IMG/VR virus record: IMGVR_UViG_3300020196_000310
Span: 1-20,254 of that record
Direction: 5' to 3' (one strand)
From: a virus
Length of the DNA: 20,254 nucleotides
Made by a program: the position numbers and the translations under genes. Positions 8,426 to 15,547 of the stretch are shown piece by piece (positions within the stretch are counted from its first letter, which is position 1; every line of letters starts with the position of its first letter). A model generated the notes under the pieces. That model was not told the DNA's origin, did not search any database, and saw nothing but the letters and a program-made list of their open reading frames with translations.

Positions 8426-8986
8426 ATGGGAATAATCGCTGGCATTGACTATAGTTTGAATGGGCCTGCAATATGTGTAGCAAACACCGAGAAGGAGTTT
8501 TGCTTCAAGAATTGCACATTTTATTTCTTGACTGATGTTAAGAAGAATGCCACGGTGTTTTTGAATAACATATACGGAGAGAACTTCTCTGAATATGATC
8601 AGGACTGCGAAAGATATGACACTATTTCAGAATGGGTTATGCGAATTTGTATGGGTTGCGAGCAGGTTGCACTTGAAGGTTATGCTTATAATGCACAGGG
8701 TAGGGTTTTTCACATTGCTGAGAACACTGGCATTCTGAAATATAAGTTATGGCAAAACTCTATTCCATTAGAAATAGTTCAACCCTCACATGTAAAGAAG
8801 ATGGCAACCGGAAAGGGAAATTCAGACAAAGAAGGAATGTATGAATCCTTTGTCAAGGAGACATTCATCTCATTGAAGGATATAATGACTCCAAATAGAA
8901 CTGGAGTGGTTAATCCAGTATCTGATATAGTTGATGCTTTTTATATTTGTAAGATTCTGTACTACTCTATGAAAGAATCAAATTAA
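8426..8986 (+). CDS. RuvC-like Holliday junction endonuclease (RNase H fold)
   Basis: This 186-residue protein resembles the RuvC-like resolvases of marine T4-like phages, which cut branched DNA before or during packaging. The start GIDYSLNGPAICV gives the first catalytic aspartate (D8) on strand 1 of an RNase H fold. ALEGYAYNAQGR (near residues 91-102) holds the second acidic residue (E93). PSHVKKMATGKGNSDKEGM is the basic segment, and SDIVDAFYICK near the C-terminus provides the last acidic residues. It stands alone after a terminator and behind a late-promoter octamer, so late expression is likely, fitting a packaging role. Its stop codon overlaps the stop of the convergent minus-strand gene within TTAA. 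Confidence 0.8.
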   Translation: MGIIAGIDYSLNGPAICVANTEKEFCFKNCTFYFLTDVKKNATVFLNNIYGENFSEYDQDCERYDTISEWVMRICMGCEQVALEGYAYNAQGRVFHIAENTGILKYKLWQNSIPLEIVQPSHVKKMATGKGNSDKEGMYESFVKETFISLKDIMTPNRTGVVNPVSDIVDAFYICKILYYSMKESN

Positions 8987-9393
8987 GGTCTTACCCCGGC
9001 TCCACCAGCTGCACCCCTGGCCCCTTGTTTAACCATATCTCTTGCCTGCTGTTGTGCTTTGGCTCCATGTGCTCCGCTAAGAGCATTTGAATCATCGATA
9101 GTTATTGATCCGGTTGTTGTCTTATTTCCTTGTTGTTTATGAAATGTTTTTGTTTTTACATTAGTTGATTTTGGAGTAGTTGTCATTCCCCCAGGACCTT
9201 CATCATCTAAATCTCCCCCGCCCTGAACTACTTTAGTTCCAGTTGGAACGCCACTAGATTGTGACGATTTTCCACATCCACCGATTCCACACGATGCCAA
9301 GGCAAGAGCAGCAACTGCTCCTACTTTACCGGCTTTTCTAAAAAAAGATTCATCAATATTTTGCTCGTACAGATATTGTTTGAAAGTTTTCAT
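8983..9393 (-). CDS. Small putative lipoprotein with capsid-targeting-like N-terminus
   Basis: I do not recognise a family. The 136-residue protein begins MKTFKQYLYEQ, which matches the pattern of the T4 capsid-targeting peptide of internal proteins (MKTYQEFIAEA) and has L-Y-E where the T4 prohead protease (L/I-x-E) would cut. It continues with RKAGK, a hydrophobic stretch and a good lipobox LAS-C (C35), followed by another Cys (C40) and a Gly/Ser/Thr/Gln-rich low-complexity tail. The two N-terminal readings imply different destinations (head interior or membrane). The ATG overlaps the stop of the preceding gene (ATGA), giving a three-gene coupled set with the membrane proteins at 9390-10141. 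Its stop shares TTAA with the convergent resolvase gene. Confidence 0.7.
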   Translation of the reverse strand: MKTFKQYLYEQNIDESFFRKAGKVGAVAALALASCGIGGCGKSSQSSGVPTGTKVVQGGGDLDDEGPGGMTTTPKSTNVKTKTFHKQQGNKTTTGSITIDDSNALSGAHGAKAQQQARDMVKQGARGAAGGAGVRP

Positions 9394-9707
9394 TGTGGCT
9401 TATTATCTTCAGTAAGTAGTTTTTTCTTATCTTCATCTTCGTCACAGTCATCTGGTTCTTTCTTGAGGAAGAACTCTTTGATGCCCCAGGCGACAACGAG
9501 GAAGAGAACCGGCGCATACCACCATAACCATGAGTTATCTTTGCGTACTTCTTTTCCTTGTTCAATCTTGGATTTGATATCCATCATGATAACCGAGTCA
9601 GCAGTATTATCTGGGACAATTTCTGGTGCAACGGATTGACAACTAGCAAAGGCTATCAAAACAGAAATAGAAAGAATAGCAATGAACATTTTCCATATTT
9701 TCTTCAT
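9390..9707 (-). CDS. Small lipoprotein/membrane protein, spanin-like candidate
   Basis: This 105-residue protein has a positively charged N-terminus (MKKIWK), a hydrophobic segment and a lipobox-like FAS-C at residues 20-23, suggesting signal peptidase II processing. A second hydrophobic segment (about 59-80, beginning SWLWWYAP) is followed by a very acidic tail (DDCDEDED). The ribosome binding site GGGAGGAAG upstream of ATG 9707 is strong. It overlaps both neighbours by ATGA junctions. Size, lipobox and a neighbouring three-helix membrane protein suggest a lysis-related role (spanin or holin accessory), but no sequence family was recognised and no endolysin is in the window. Confidence 0.65.
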   Translation of the reverse strand: MKKIWKMFIAILSISVLIAFASCQSVAPEIVPDNTADSVIMMDIKSKIEQGKEVRKDNSWLWWYAPVLFLVVAWGIKEFFLKKEPDDCDEDEDKKKLLTEDNKPQ

Positions 9708-10141
9708 GACTTCCTCCCTGCGGCGGCAGTGCCGAAGTAGAATCCAACAATAGACACAAGAATTTGTCTATTCTCCGATGTATAGAGGAATCCATTCACC
9801 TCTACGAAGAATTTCTTGGTTGTCTCTGGAACTAGTCCAAACATAGCTTCTGGTGATACCGTATCAACTTCAACCAAGGTAGGTACACCAAAGAATGGTA
9901 GAATGAACGGAGCAGCAATTGTTCCAAAGAGGACAGTTAGAACGATCAACTGACGAACACTAGCACCAATGTCGAGTGGTACTCTCAGTGCTGCCTTGTC
10001 TTGATTTTCGGTTGTTTGTTTGTTTGCGGTGATTAACCGTTCAAACATTTCTTTTTGGTCTTGGCTCTTTTGGGCCATGTACTTGAACACGAATCCAGTT
10101 AAGCTTCCACCCACTAATGAAATTAATTCTGTAGGAATCAT
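9704..10141 (-). CDS. Three-helix membrane protein, holin-like candidate
   Basis: The start is placed at ATG 10141 because a perfect GGAGG (10151-10147) lies 5 bases before it; a TTG at 10153 that would add four residues overlaps this site. The 145-residue product has an N-terminal hydrophobic helix (about residues 4-20), a charged amphipathic region, a long hydrophobic segment beginning RQLIVLTVLFG (about 63-84) and a last one beginning RQILVSIVGFYF, followed by a basic end. Three membrane segments and the small size resemble phage holins of the three-helix type, including those of gene transfer agents, but this is topology, not homology. It begins a coupled trio with the two putative lipoprotein genes. 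Confidence 0.7.
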   Translation of the reverse strand: MIPTELISLVGGSLTGFVFKYMAQKSQDQKEMFERLITANKQTTENQDKAALRVPLDIGASVRQLIVLTVLFGTIAAPFILPFFGVPTLVEVDTVSPEAMFGLVPETTKKFFVEVNGFLYTSENRQILVSIVGFYFGTAAAGRKS

Positions 10142-10146
10142 AAAAA

Positions 10147-10151
10147 CCTCC
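10147..10151 (-). promoter_or_regulatory. Strong GGAGG ribosome binding site fixing the start at 10141
   Basis: GGAGG is separated by five T residues from ATG 10141. It fixes the start of the three-helix membrane protein and rules out the overlapping TTG at 10153. Confidence 0.85.
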
Positions 10152-10155
10152 AAAT

Positions 10156-10163
10156 ATATTTAG
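10156..10163 (-). promoter_or_regulatory. Possible late-promoter-like CTAAATAT
   Basis: On the minus strand CTAAATAT lies in the short gap between the 556-residue protein gene and the membrane protein gene. It resembles the TAAATA core of T4-type late promoters, but the first bases differ from the exact octamer. It could drive the coupled membrane/lipoprotein trio. Confidence 0.3.
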
Positions 10164-10166
10164 GAA

Positions 10167-11837
10167 TTAGTAACTTTCTAATCCTAGTATTTTTCTTCCT
10201 ATTTTAAAATGCCGTTTTTTCTTCTTCCTTGTTAGTTTGTTTTTAGCAGGGACTGCGATATCACCATTAAAATTACCCTCAGAATCATACCCCAATCCTT
10301 GAACCCCCCCCGAACCAACCGAATTTGCAACCATACCATATTCAAACAGAAGATGACCGTATTTTTCTATAAATTCGTTTACCTTCTTTTTCTTGAACTT
10401 ATCCTTTTGTGCCACATTTGCGGCAGTAAATGTAGTAGGGACAAATTTTATCGGAAGTAATCCAGGAAGTTCTGAAACAAACCCTTCATGACCGTGACCT
10501 CTTGCTGGTTGCATAGGCAATTGCCCGGTCCTGGTCAGGTGTCCGAATATAACATCTCTTGCTGAATCAACTGCATTGTGAGCGTCGAATAGGTGCTGTA
10601 GGGTTTTTTCTCTACCCCTGAACGCTTCAAGGTGTCCCTGAAGTCGTCTTGCTTGTTTTCCTAACTTACCTTCTAATGCTTTTTGTATTCTTGCCGTTGT
10701 AAAATCTCTATAACCTTGGACTGTTCTAGCATGTTCGCCTCTTTGAACGGCATTTGAGAACATTGTCATATGTCCGGCACGAGTTGCGGCTTTATCTTTT
10801 GTAGTAGGATCCGTATGCGCTGCAATTTCATCGGATAACGCCTGCACATTCTCTCTCTTTTTTTTTTTATTCGCTTTGGAGATATGACCTCTTAGTAGTC
10901 TTCTTTCCCTGAGGCCTAGTTTTGGTACGTTATTAAGAGAAAGAGATGGAAAGTGTCGCTCTGCTGTGTTTAAAAAGGAGACATCAGGAACTGCTTCTAG
11001 TCTTTTACCTGTCTGTGAGTCGAATCTACCGTGGACTGCTCGTATAGTTTTGGTGGTCTTCTTTGGACGTTTATAGTGAATCAGATTTCCTTTGAGTGTT
11101 CCTTCCCCCGAATCATGTATGAAATCTGCTTGATATGCAGTATCTGAATCTATTTTATCGTGGCCTGCTACCTCAAGTGCAGTAATGAAAGGTGTAACAA
11201 TGTGAGGTTTATCTTCTCTTGCTGCATTTTCTTTTACTTCTTCTGGTGAATAGAATCTCGTTGCGCCCCGTCCTTTGTAACTAACAAAAGGTCTACCACC
11301 AGACTTTCCAAATACAAGTGATATACTTCCATCTGCTTTGTACGAGAGGTTGTGTCCCTTTCTTCCTTTGCCAGTTAATGCTTCGTAAGTTGCTTTTAGG
11401 TGCTCAACCGTATGATGACCCCCTCCGTGATAAATGAATTCACCTACATGGGGAAGATGTCCAATTGACTCAAACTCTGCTGTTTCTTTTAAATACTTCT
11501 TTATTTGTTCTGAAAGCATTTCTTTGTTTCCTCCGTACATATTTACAGACTCTTCTTTTAATAGATCTATTGCAGTAACTAAATTATTCATATATGCTTT
11601 TATTTTTGGACTACATGATGTGTTTATCAAAAATTTAAGTCTTATGATTAGTTTATCGTATGGTGAAATGTATTTATCAGGATCTTTTAAAAAATTACCC
11701 TTTTCGTCTATTACTCCACTTCTATACGCTGCCATATCTTTAAATGGAGTTGTTATTGATTTTATAAATTTATATAATGAAAATGCATTTACTATTTGAC
11801 CTAAACTTGAAGAATTTGTTTTTCTTTGATAATTCAT
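10167..11837 (-). CDS. Putative covalent nucleotidyltransferase (ligase-like, DUF6267-type) phage protein
   Basis: This 556-residue protein resembles a phage family I recall as DUF6267. It has the landmarks of the covalent nucleotidyltransferase superfamily (DNA/RNA ligases, capping enzymes). A conserved lead-in GHLPHVGEFIYHGG (126-139) is followed by YKADGSIS, a KxDG motif with candidate nucleophile K167. Then come PFVSYKGRG (183-191, motif IIIa-like), AYQADFIH (234-241, motif III-like), and much later HEGFV (450-454, motif IV-like EGxV) and PIKFVP (462-467, motif V-like lysine K464). A basic helical segment of about 200 residues (245-445) separates the early and late motifs and is unusual. 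The N-terminal 120 residues are distinct. The start overlaps the upstream gene stop (ATGA). The C-terminus is very basic. Activity and substrate are unknown. Confidence 0.7.
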   Translation of the reverse strand: MNYQRKTNSSSLGQIVNAFSLYKFIKSITTPFKDMAAYRSGVIDEKGNFLKDPDKYISPYDKLIIRLKFLINTSCSPKIKAYMNNLVTAIDLLKEESVNMYGGNKEMLSEQIKKYLKETAEFESIGHLPHVGEFIYHGGGHHTVEHLKATYEALTGKGRKGHNLSYKADGSISLVFGKSGGRPFVSYKGRGATRFYSPEEVKENAAREDKPHIVTPFITALEVAGHDKIDSDTAYQADFIHDSGEGTLKGNLIHYKRPKKTTKTIRAVHGRFDSQTGKRLEAVPDVSFLNTAERHFPSLSLNNVPKLGLRERRLLRGHISKANKKKKRENVQALSDEIAAHTDPTTKDKAATRAGHMTMFSNAVQRGEHARTVQGYRDFTTARIQKALEGKLGKQARRLQGHLEAFRGREKTLQHLFDAHNAVDSARDVIFGHLTRTGQLPMQPARGHGHEGFVSELPGLLPIKFVPTTFTAANVAQKDKFKKKKVNEFIEKYGHLLFEYGMVANSVGSGGVQGLGYDSEGNFNGDIAVPAKNKLTRKKKKRHFKIGRKILGLESY

Positions 11838-12211
11838 TTTAGATCTTTTAATATTTTATCTATTCTATGATCTGTTCTTAGACTTTGAACGTCTACTTCT
11901 GGTATAGAATATGGTATGTAATTTAAGTAGAGTAAAAAAGATTTTAATAATGAGTGCAACTCTATATTTATTTTATAAAAGAGTATTCTACAACATGCCT
12001 CTGCACCAAATATGTTTTGCAAAGTTATTATTTTATTTAATATCAATCTTTCTTTGAGTTCTCCACCTTTTTTAAATCTTAATAGTAATCTTTTGATATA
12101 TTTTATTTTATCTAAGTCTTCATAAAATTCATCTATGCCCAAGCAAGATGGATTATTGTACATCTTGCTGGCATATAATAAAAAAGTATCAGGACTTATT
12201 TTTTGTTTCAT
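11834..12211 (-). CDS. Conserved small phage protein of unknown function
   Basis: This 125-residue protein has the sequence pattern of a small conserved protein often seen in T4-like marine phages: LYASKMYNNPSC near the start, EFYEDLDKIKYIKRLL, LKERLILNKIITLQNIFG and CCRILFYKI, then a hydrophobic LKSFLLYLNYIP segment. It is predicted to be all-helical, with no enzymatic motif I can name and no signal peptide. It begins in a TAATG junction with the 515-residue gene and ends in an ATGA overlap with the nucleotidyltransferase-like gene, so it is translated with them. A structural or adaptor role in the late operon is likely, but this is inferred from context alone. Confidence 0.7.
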   Translation of the reverse strand: MKQKISPDTFLLYASKMYNNPSCLGIDEFYEDLDKIKYIKRLLLRFKKGGELKERLILNKIITLQNIFGAEACCRILFYKINIELHSLLKSFLLYLNYIPYSIPEVDVQSLRTDHRIDKILKDLK

Positions 12212-13758
12212 TACTTAGCAATTGGTTGTCTATCGTTCTTTGATCCCTTTTTCTTCATTTTGTGAGATTTAGCAAATCTACTAAAGTTTCTTACCAAATC
12301 GTTGACAACTCTATCTTTTTCCGTTTTGGTTAGAGTTGTTTTTGCTTTTCTCATTGCAGAATTCACAACATAATAAAGTTCTCTTTGGATTTGATCTAGC
12401 TTTAGTTGACCTTTATTTTTCTTTTGCAAGAGATGATTAAAAATTGGCATTAAAACTCTATCTCTAATTTCACCTTTTCTGTTTATCAAATGCATTATTG
12501 ATCTTGCTCTATCTTTATTTCCTTTTGATTGTTTTTTTGCAGTATGTTTATCTAATTTACCTTCAAATATTGGTAATTGTTTAAATCTCATAGGATCACC
12601 AACCACAGTTTCACTTGATGGCATGGAAGCAGACATTGGTCCGGCCGAAGAAGCTCCTCCGTCACTACAACCATATTCACACATTTTCTTCACTTTTTTC
12701 TTCTTTGAATATGCTTCTCTAAGTTTCTTTGCTAAACTGTGAAGTTTTGAAGATCCAGATCGGTTGGTTTCAGTAGAGTGTGCTTCACCTTTATGTGCTT
12801 TTGCTTTTCTATGAATGTTTTCTGAATCCTTTTTTTTATTTACTAAAGATTCTATTAGAAGTTTTTCTTCCGCTAATTGTTGATTTCTTATCTGTGCCGC
12901 GGATTGAGTGACTGGTTCTTTTTCAGAAACTTTGGTGAGAATATCACCAGTTGTTTTCTTTAATCCTTCAATTTCTTTTGGTAGATTGAATTTTTCTTTG
13001 TCTTTTTTACCTTCAGTTTTTCCTTTTGCAATTGCATCTGCTGCTTTATCTCCTGCTTGAACAGTTGCACTGCCCCCGCCTTCTCCTGCTTTTTCTGTAG
13101 CACTTCCAGATCCAGGCATCGGCGGCATCATTCCTTTAATTTGATCTGTCGCGGCGCTCACTTCTCCTGCTACTTTTGCACCTTGTTTTGCAACATCCAC
13201 GATTTTGCCAAGCATACCTTCGGATAATTTTTCTTTTTCTTTTCTTCTTGCTTCAACTCTTCTTCCTATATTTTCATTGACTGGACTAGATGGATTGCCT
13301 AATTTAATTTTACCCTTTAGCATCCACATACAAGAGTCTTCATCATATGAGCAAAGAATTTCTAACACACCCTTTGCAAGATCTTCTCCTCTATCAAATC
13401 CTTTTGATAAATCTGTGGTGGGAGTCTGACCAAATACATCACCGTAATGTTTAATTGGGAATGCATTGATGCCTGGGTTTAGTTTTACTCTATTTCCATC
13501 AAATTGGAAATCAATTCCAACATGATTGAGTCTGCTTCTTAGTTCCTTGATTGCGGCATTTGGATCTACATAAGAACCACCAAGAAATCTATGAATGAAG
13601 GCGTTGATTCTGGCCATAGAATCGCCTTGATCTATTCTAAATACACCGAAATCGTTTTCCGCACTTCTGGCTGGATTTCCCATGAATCCATTAAATACGG
13701 ATCCGCCTTCGGTATAATCTTCTAACAGTTCTTTATAGAGTTGCTTAAATTTCTTCAT
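12211..13758 (-). CDS. Large Lys-rich late protein, candidate internal head protein
   Basis: I do not recognise a named family. The 515-residue protein starts MKKFKQLYKELLED, similar in spacing to capsid-targeting peptides of T4 internal proteins, with L-L-E as a possible prohead-protease site. Residues 10-165 look like a folded domain (ARINAFIHRFLGGSYVDP, LKGKIKLGNP). The middle (about 170-340) is low complexity, rich in Lys, Glu, Ala and Gly. Around residue 360 is KMCEYGCSDGG. Residues 385-515 form a second helical Lys/Arg-rich region with FKQLPIFEGK (another I-F-E) and a basic end. A strong AGGAG ribosome binding site and a TATAAATA octamer lie just upstream, so late expression is well supported. 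It may bind DNA. Confidence 0.75.
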   Translation of the reverse strand: MKKFKQLYKELLEDYTEGGSVFNGFMGNPARSAENDFGVFRIDQGDSMARINAFIHRFLGGSYVDPNAAIKELRSRLNHVGIDFQFDGNRVKLNPGINAFPIKHYGDVFGQTPTTDLSKGFDRGEDLAKGVLEILCSYDEDSCMWMLKGKIKLGNPSSPVNENIGRRVEARRKEKEKLSEGMLGKIVDVAKQGAKVAGEVSAATDQIKGMMPPMPGSGSATEKAGEGGGSATVQAGDKAADAIAKGKTEGKKDKEKFNLPKEIEGLKKTTGDILTKVSEKEPVTQSAAQIRNQQLAEEKLLIESLVNKKKDSENIHRKAKAHKGEAHSTETNRSGSSKLHSLAKKLREAYSKKKKVKKMCEYGCSDGGASSAGPMSASMPSSETVVGDPMRFKQLPIFEGKLDKHTAKKQSKGNKDRARSIMHLINRKGEIRDRVLMPIFNHLLQKKNKGQLKLDQIQRELYYVVNSAMRKAKTTLTKTEKDRVVNDLVRNFSRFAKSHKMKKKGSKNDRQPIAK

Positions 13759-13774
13759 TTTTATCTCCTAGTCT

Positions 13775-13782
13775 TATTTATA
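13775..13782 (-). promoter_or_regulatory. T4-type late promoter TATAAATA before the 515-residue protein gene
   Basis: The exact octamer reads on the minus strand 16 bases before ATG 13758, with the ribosome binding site AGGAG between them. The spacing matches T4-like late promoters, and it lies in the short gap after the stop of the upstream gene. Confidence 0.6.
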
Positions 13783-13786
13783 ACGC

Positions 13787-15547
13787 TTATTTCTTTGCTT
13801 TTTTATTCTTCTTTACACCGCCGCGAGCTCTTAGGGTAATATATGTGGCAATACGGTGTCTCGACTCGTCGTCGGTGTCGCCTTTGATTGGTTGTGGTTT
13901 GATGCCTTTTGCTTTCTCGTCTCTTGTTCTAATCTCTGCTCTAGTCATTGATCCCTTGTTTTTCTTATTGACTACTTCTTCTTGAACAAGGAATTGTTTC
14001 TCGTAGTCGCAGACATCACATGTTGGATTGTATGACTCACAACGGCATCCCCAGACTCTGAGTGCAGCATTGATCTTGCTCTTTGGATCTCTTGCAGTCT
14101 TTGCACTGGTTCTTCTTCTCTTCATTCCACACATACGAGAGCAGAACGACTTTCTTCTCTTCTGAGTCTTTCCCTTGAGTTTGCCGAATCCACCCTTCTT
14201 TTGTGCTTCTCGTTTAGTTTCAATACCGGCATGAATACCTTGTCTTCTTGCCTCGGAACGAGAGAGTCCGCCTTCAGGGTGATTCTTTCCCTTCACGAAT
14301 CCTTTGTATGGTTTCTTTGCTTCTTCTAGTCTTCGTTTGTCCTTTTCAGTATCACTTTCTTTATTTACTTGGAGATCTTCTCCTAATCCAACTGCTAGTT
14401 TTATTTTTCGAATTAATCCCCCTAAACCAGTTGGTGGATGAGCAATATCTTGTAGAGCTTGTAATACACTTACACCTTTGGGCAAAGGAAACATTTTCTC
14501 GTCTCGGTTGTCTCTTATAATAGGAGGATCTGTTTCTGGATTGTGGCGTCTATATCCTCCTTTGCCTACATTAATTGCATAATCATAAATAAAATTCTCA
14601 TTCAAATCTTCTTCTGCATCGCTAGACATATAATCAGCAACAGTGTCAATACCATCAGTTGCCTTTGTTATCTTCGATTGAACCCATGCAGGAAGTTGTT
14701 GATTCTTTCCTTTTATTTTGTTTCTTAGTCTCTTTATTGCGTGTTGGATTGTGTCAAGTTGATTTGCTGCCATTTCACCTTCGTCGTCAATTTCATTTCC
14801 TTTTTGTATTGCTATATGATTCTCTGGCAGAAGTTTTTTCATTTGATTTGCATAAAAGTAATTTACAGATTCACTTATAGGAGATGCTTCATCCTTTGGA
14901 TCATATACTTTAATTAAAGAGGTGCCGTCTCTACTTTTTGATAATCGCTTTAAGTCGTTTGGTGATTTAGCAAAAATTGGAAGAGGTTGTCCGGTTGCTG
15001 GATCTGTTTCTTGTCCTTTAATATATTTCTTAATCTTTGGATCAAATATTGCAAACTCTTCATGTACTTTCTTTTTATGCTTCTTTTTAGTTTTCCAACC
15101 ACCGCCCCTCTTCTTATACCATTTAGCGGCCCAACCATTGGCGTAGGCTGATGGATATACATCAAACTTCGATCTTGCAAGTGCTTTTGCCTTTGACCAT
15201 AATTCTGGATTTGTTGGTACATTCTTTTCTGTTAAGTATTCCATCGCCTCTGATATCCTTCCCTTTCCAAAGTTAGAAACATTTACTGGTTTGCCACCTT
15301 TACCCGCACGATCCGCCACGGGATCATGTTTTCTTTTTGCCTTTACAGCCGCAGCCCTTCGTTTTTTGCTGAGTTGCTTTCTTTTCTTGTTCGACATGCA
15401 TTTTGGTTTGGGTTCTGAACTTGATCCTCTCGCGCATGGTCCTATTGCCTCCCCTTTTGAATTAATTCTTTTCCATCCACCATCCGGGTGTTTTGGATTG
15501 AACCAATTTCTTAAATCTTCGTTCATTAATTTATTTAAATCCTTCAT
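13787..15547 (-). CDS. Modular Cys/Lys-rich phage protein (recurrent phage modules, DUF5872/DUF6321-like)
   Basis: This 586-residue protein is a string of modules I associate with marine T4-like phages. Residues 8-80 (EDLRNWF, GPCAR, KPKC, then a basic stretch) resemble the N-terminal WF/GPC module. Residues 118-150 include VYPSAYANGWAAKWYKK (DUF5872-like). Residues 255-310 contain EGEMAANQL and LPAWVQSKITKATD. Residues 405-503 (GKNHPEGGLSRSEARR, RRKSFCSRMCGMK, NAALRVWGCRC) resemble DUF6321, and 534-577 end with ATYITLRARGG. Cys pairs at 501/503 and 510/513 could bind zinc. The DUF names are from memory and should be checked. The protein is strongly basic and has no catalytic motif I can see. 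Its start overlaps the GAF-like gene stop (ATGA). A nucleic-acid-binding virion component is plausible. Confidence 0.75.
   Translation of the reverse strand: MKDLNKLMNEDLRNWFNPKHPDGGWKRINSKGEAIGPCARGSSSEPKPKCMSNKKRKQLSKKRRAAAVKAKRKHDPVADRAGKGGKPVNVSNFGKGRISEAMEYLTEKNVPTNPELWSKAKALARSKFDVYPSAYANGWAAKWYKKRGGGWKTKKKHKKKVHEEFAIFDPKIKKYIKGQETDPATGQPLPIFAKSPNDLKRLSKSRDGTSLIKVYDPKDEASPISESVNYFYANQMKKLLPENHIAIQKGNEIDDEGEMAANQLDTIQHAIKRLRNKIKGKNQQLPAWVQSKITKATDGIDTVADYMSSDAEEDLNENFIYDYAINVGKGGYRRHNPETDPPIIRDNRDEKMFPLPKGVSVLQALQDIAHPPTGLGGLIRKIKLAVGLGEDLQVNKESDTEKDKRRLEEAKKPYKGFVKGKNHPEGGLSRSEARRQGIHAGIETKREAQKKGGFGKLKGKTQKRRKSFCSRMCGMKRRRTSAKTARDPKSKINAALRVWGCRCESYNPTCDVCDYEKQFLVQEEVVNKKNKGSMTRAEIRTRDEKAKGIKPQPIKGDTDDESRHRIATYITLRARGGVKKNKKAKK

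Noticed and set aside
9361-9740. Plus-strand open frames opposite the small membrane genes
   Set aside because: They are antisense to minus-strand genes with clear ribosome binding sites, lipoboxes and ATGA junctions, and have Ser-rich shadow-like composition.
10142-10153. TTG start at 10153 for the three-helix membrane protein
   Set aside because: The TTG overlaps the GGAGG ribosome binding site that is perfectly spaced for ATG 10141.
11660-11680. TAAATA-like promoter motif on the minus strand inside the 556-residue protein gene
   Set aside because: It is not the full octamer, lies within coding sequence and has no gene start nearby downstream.
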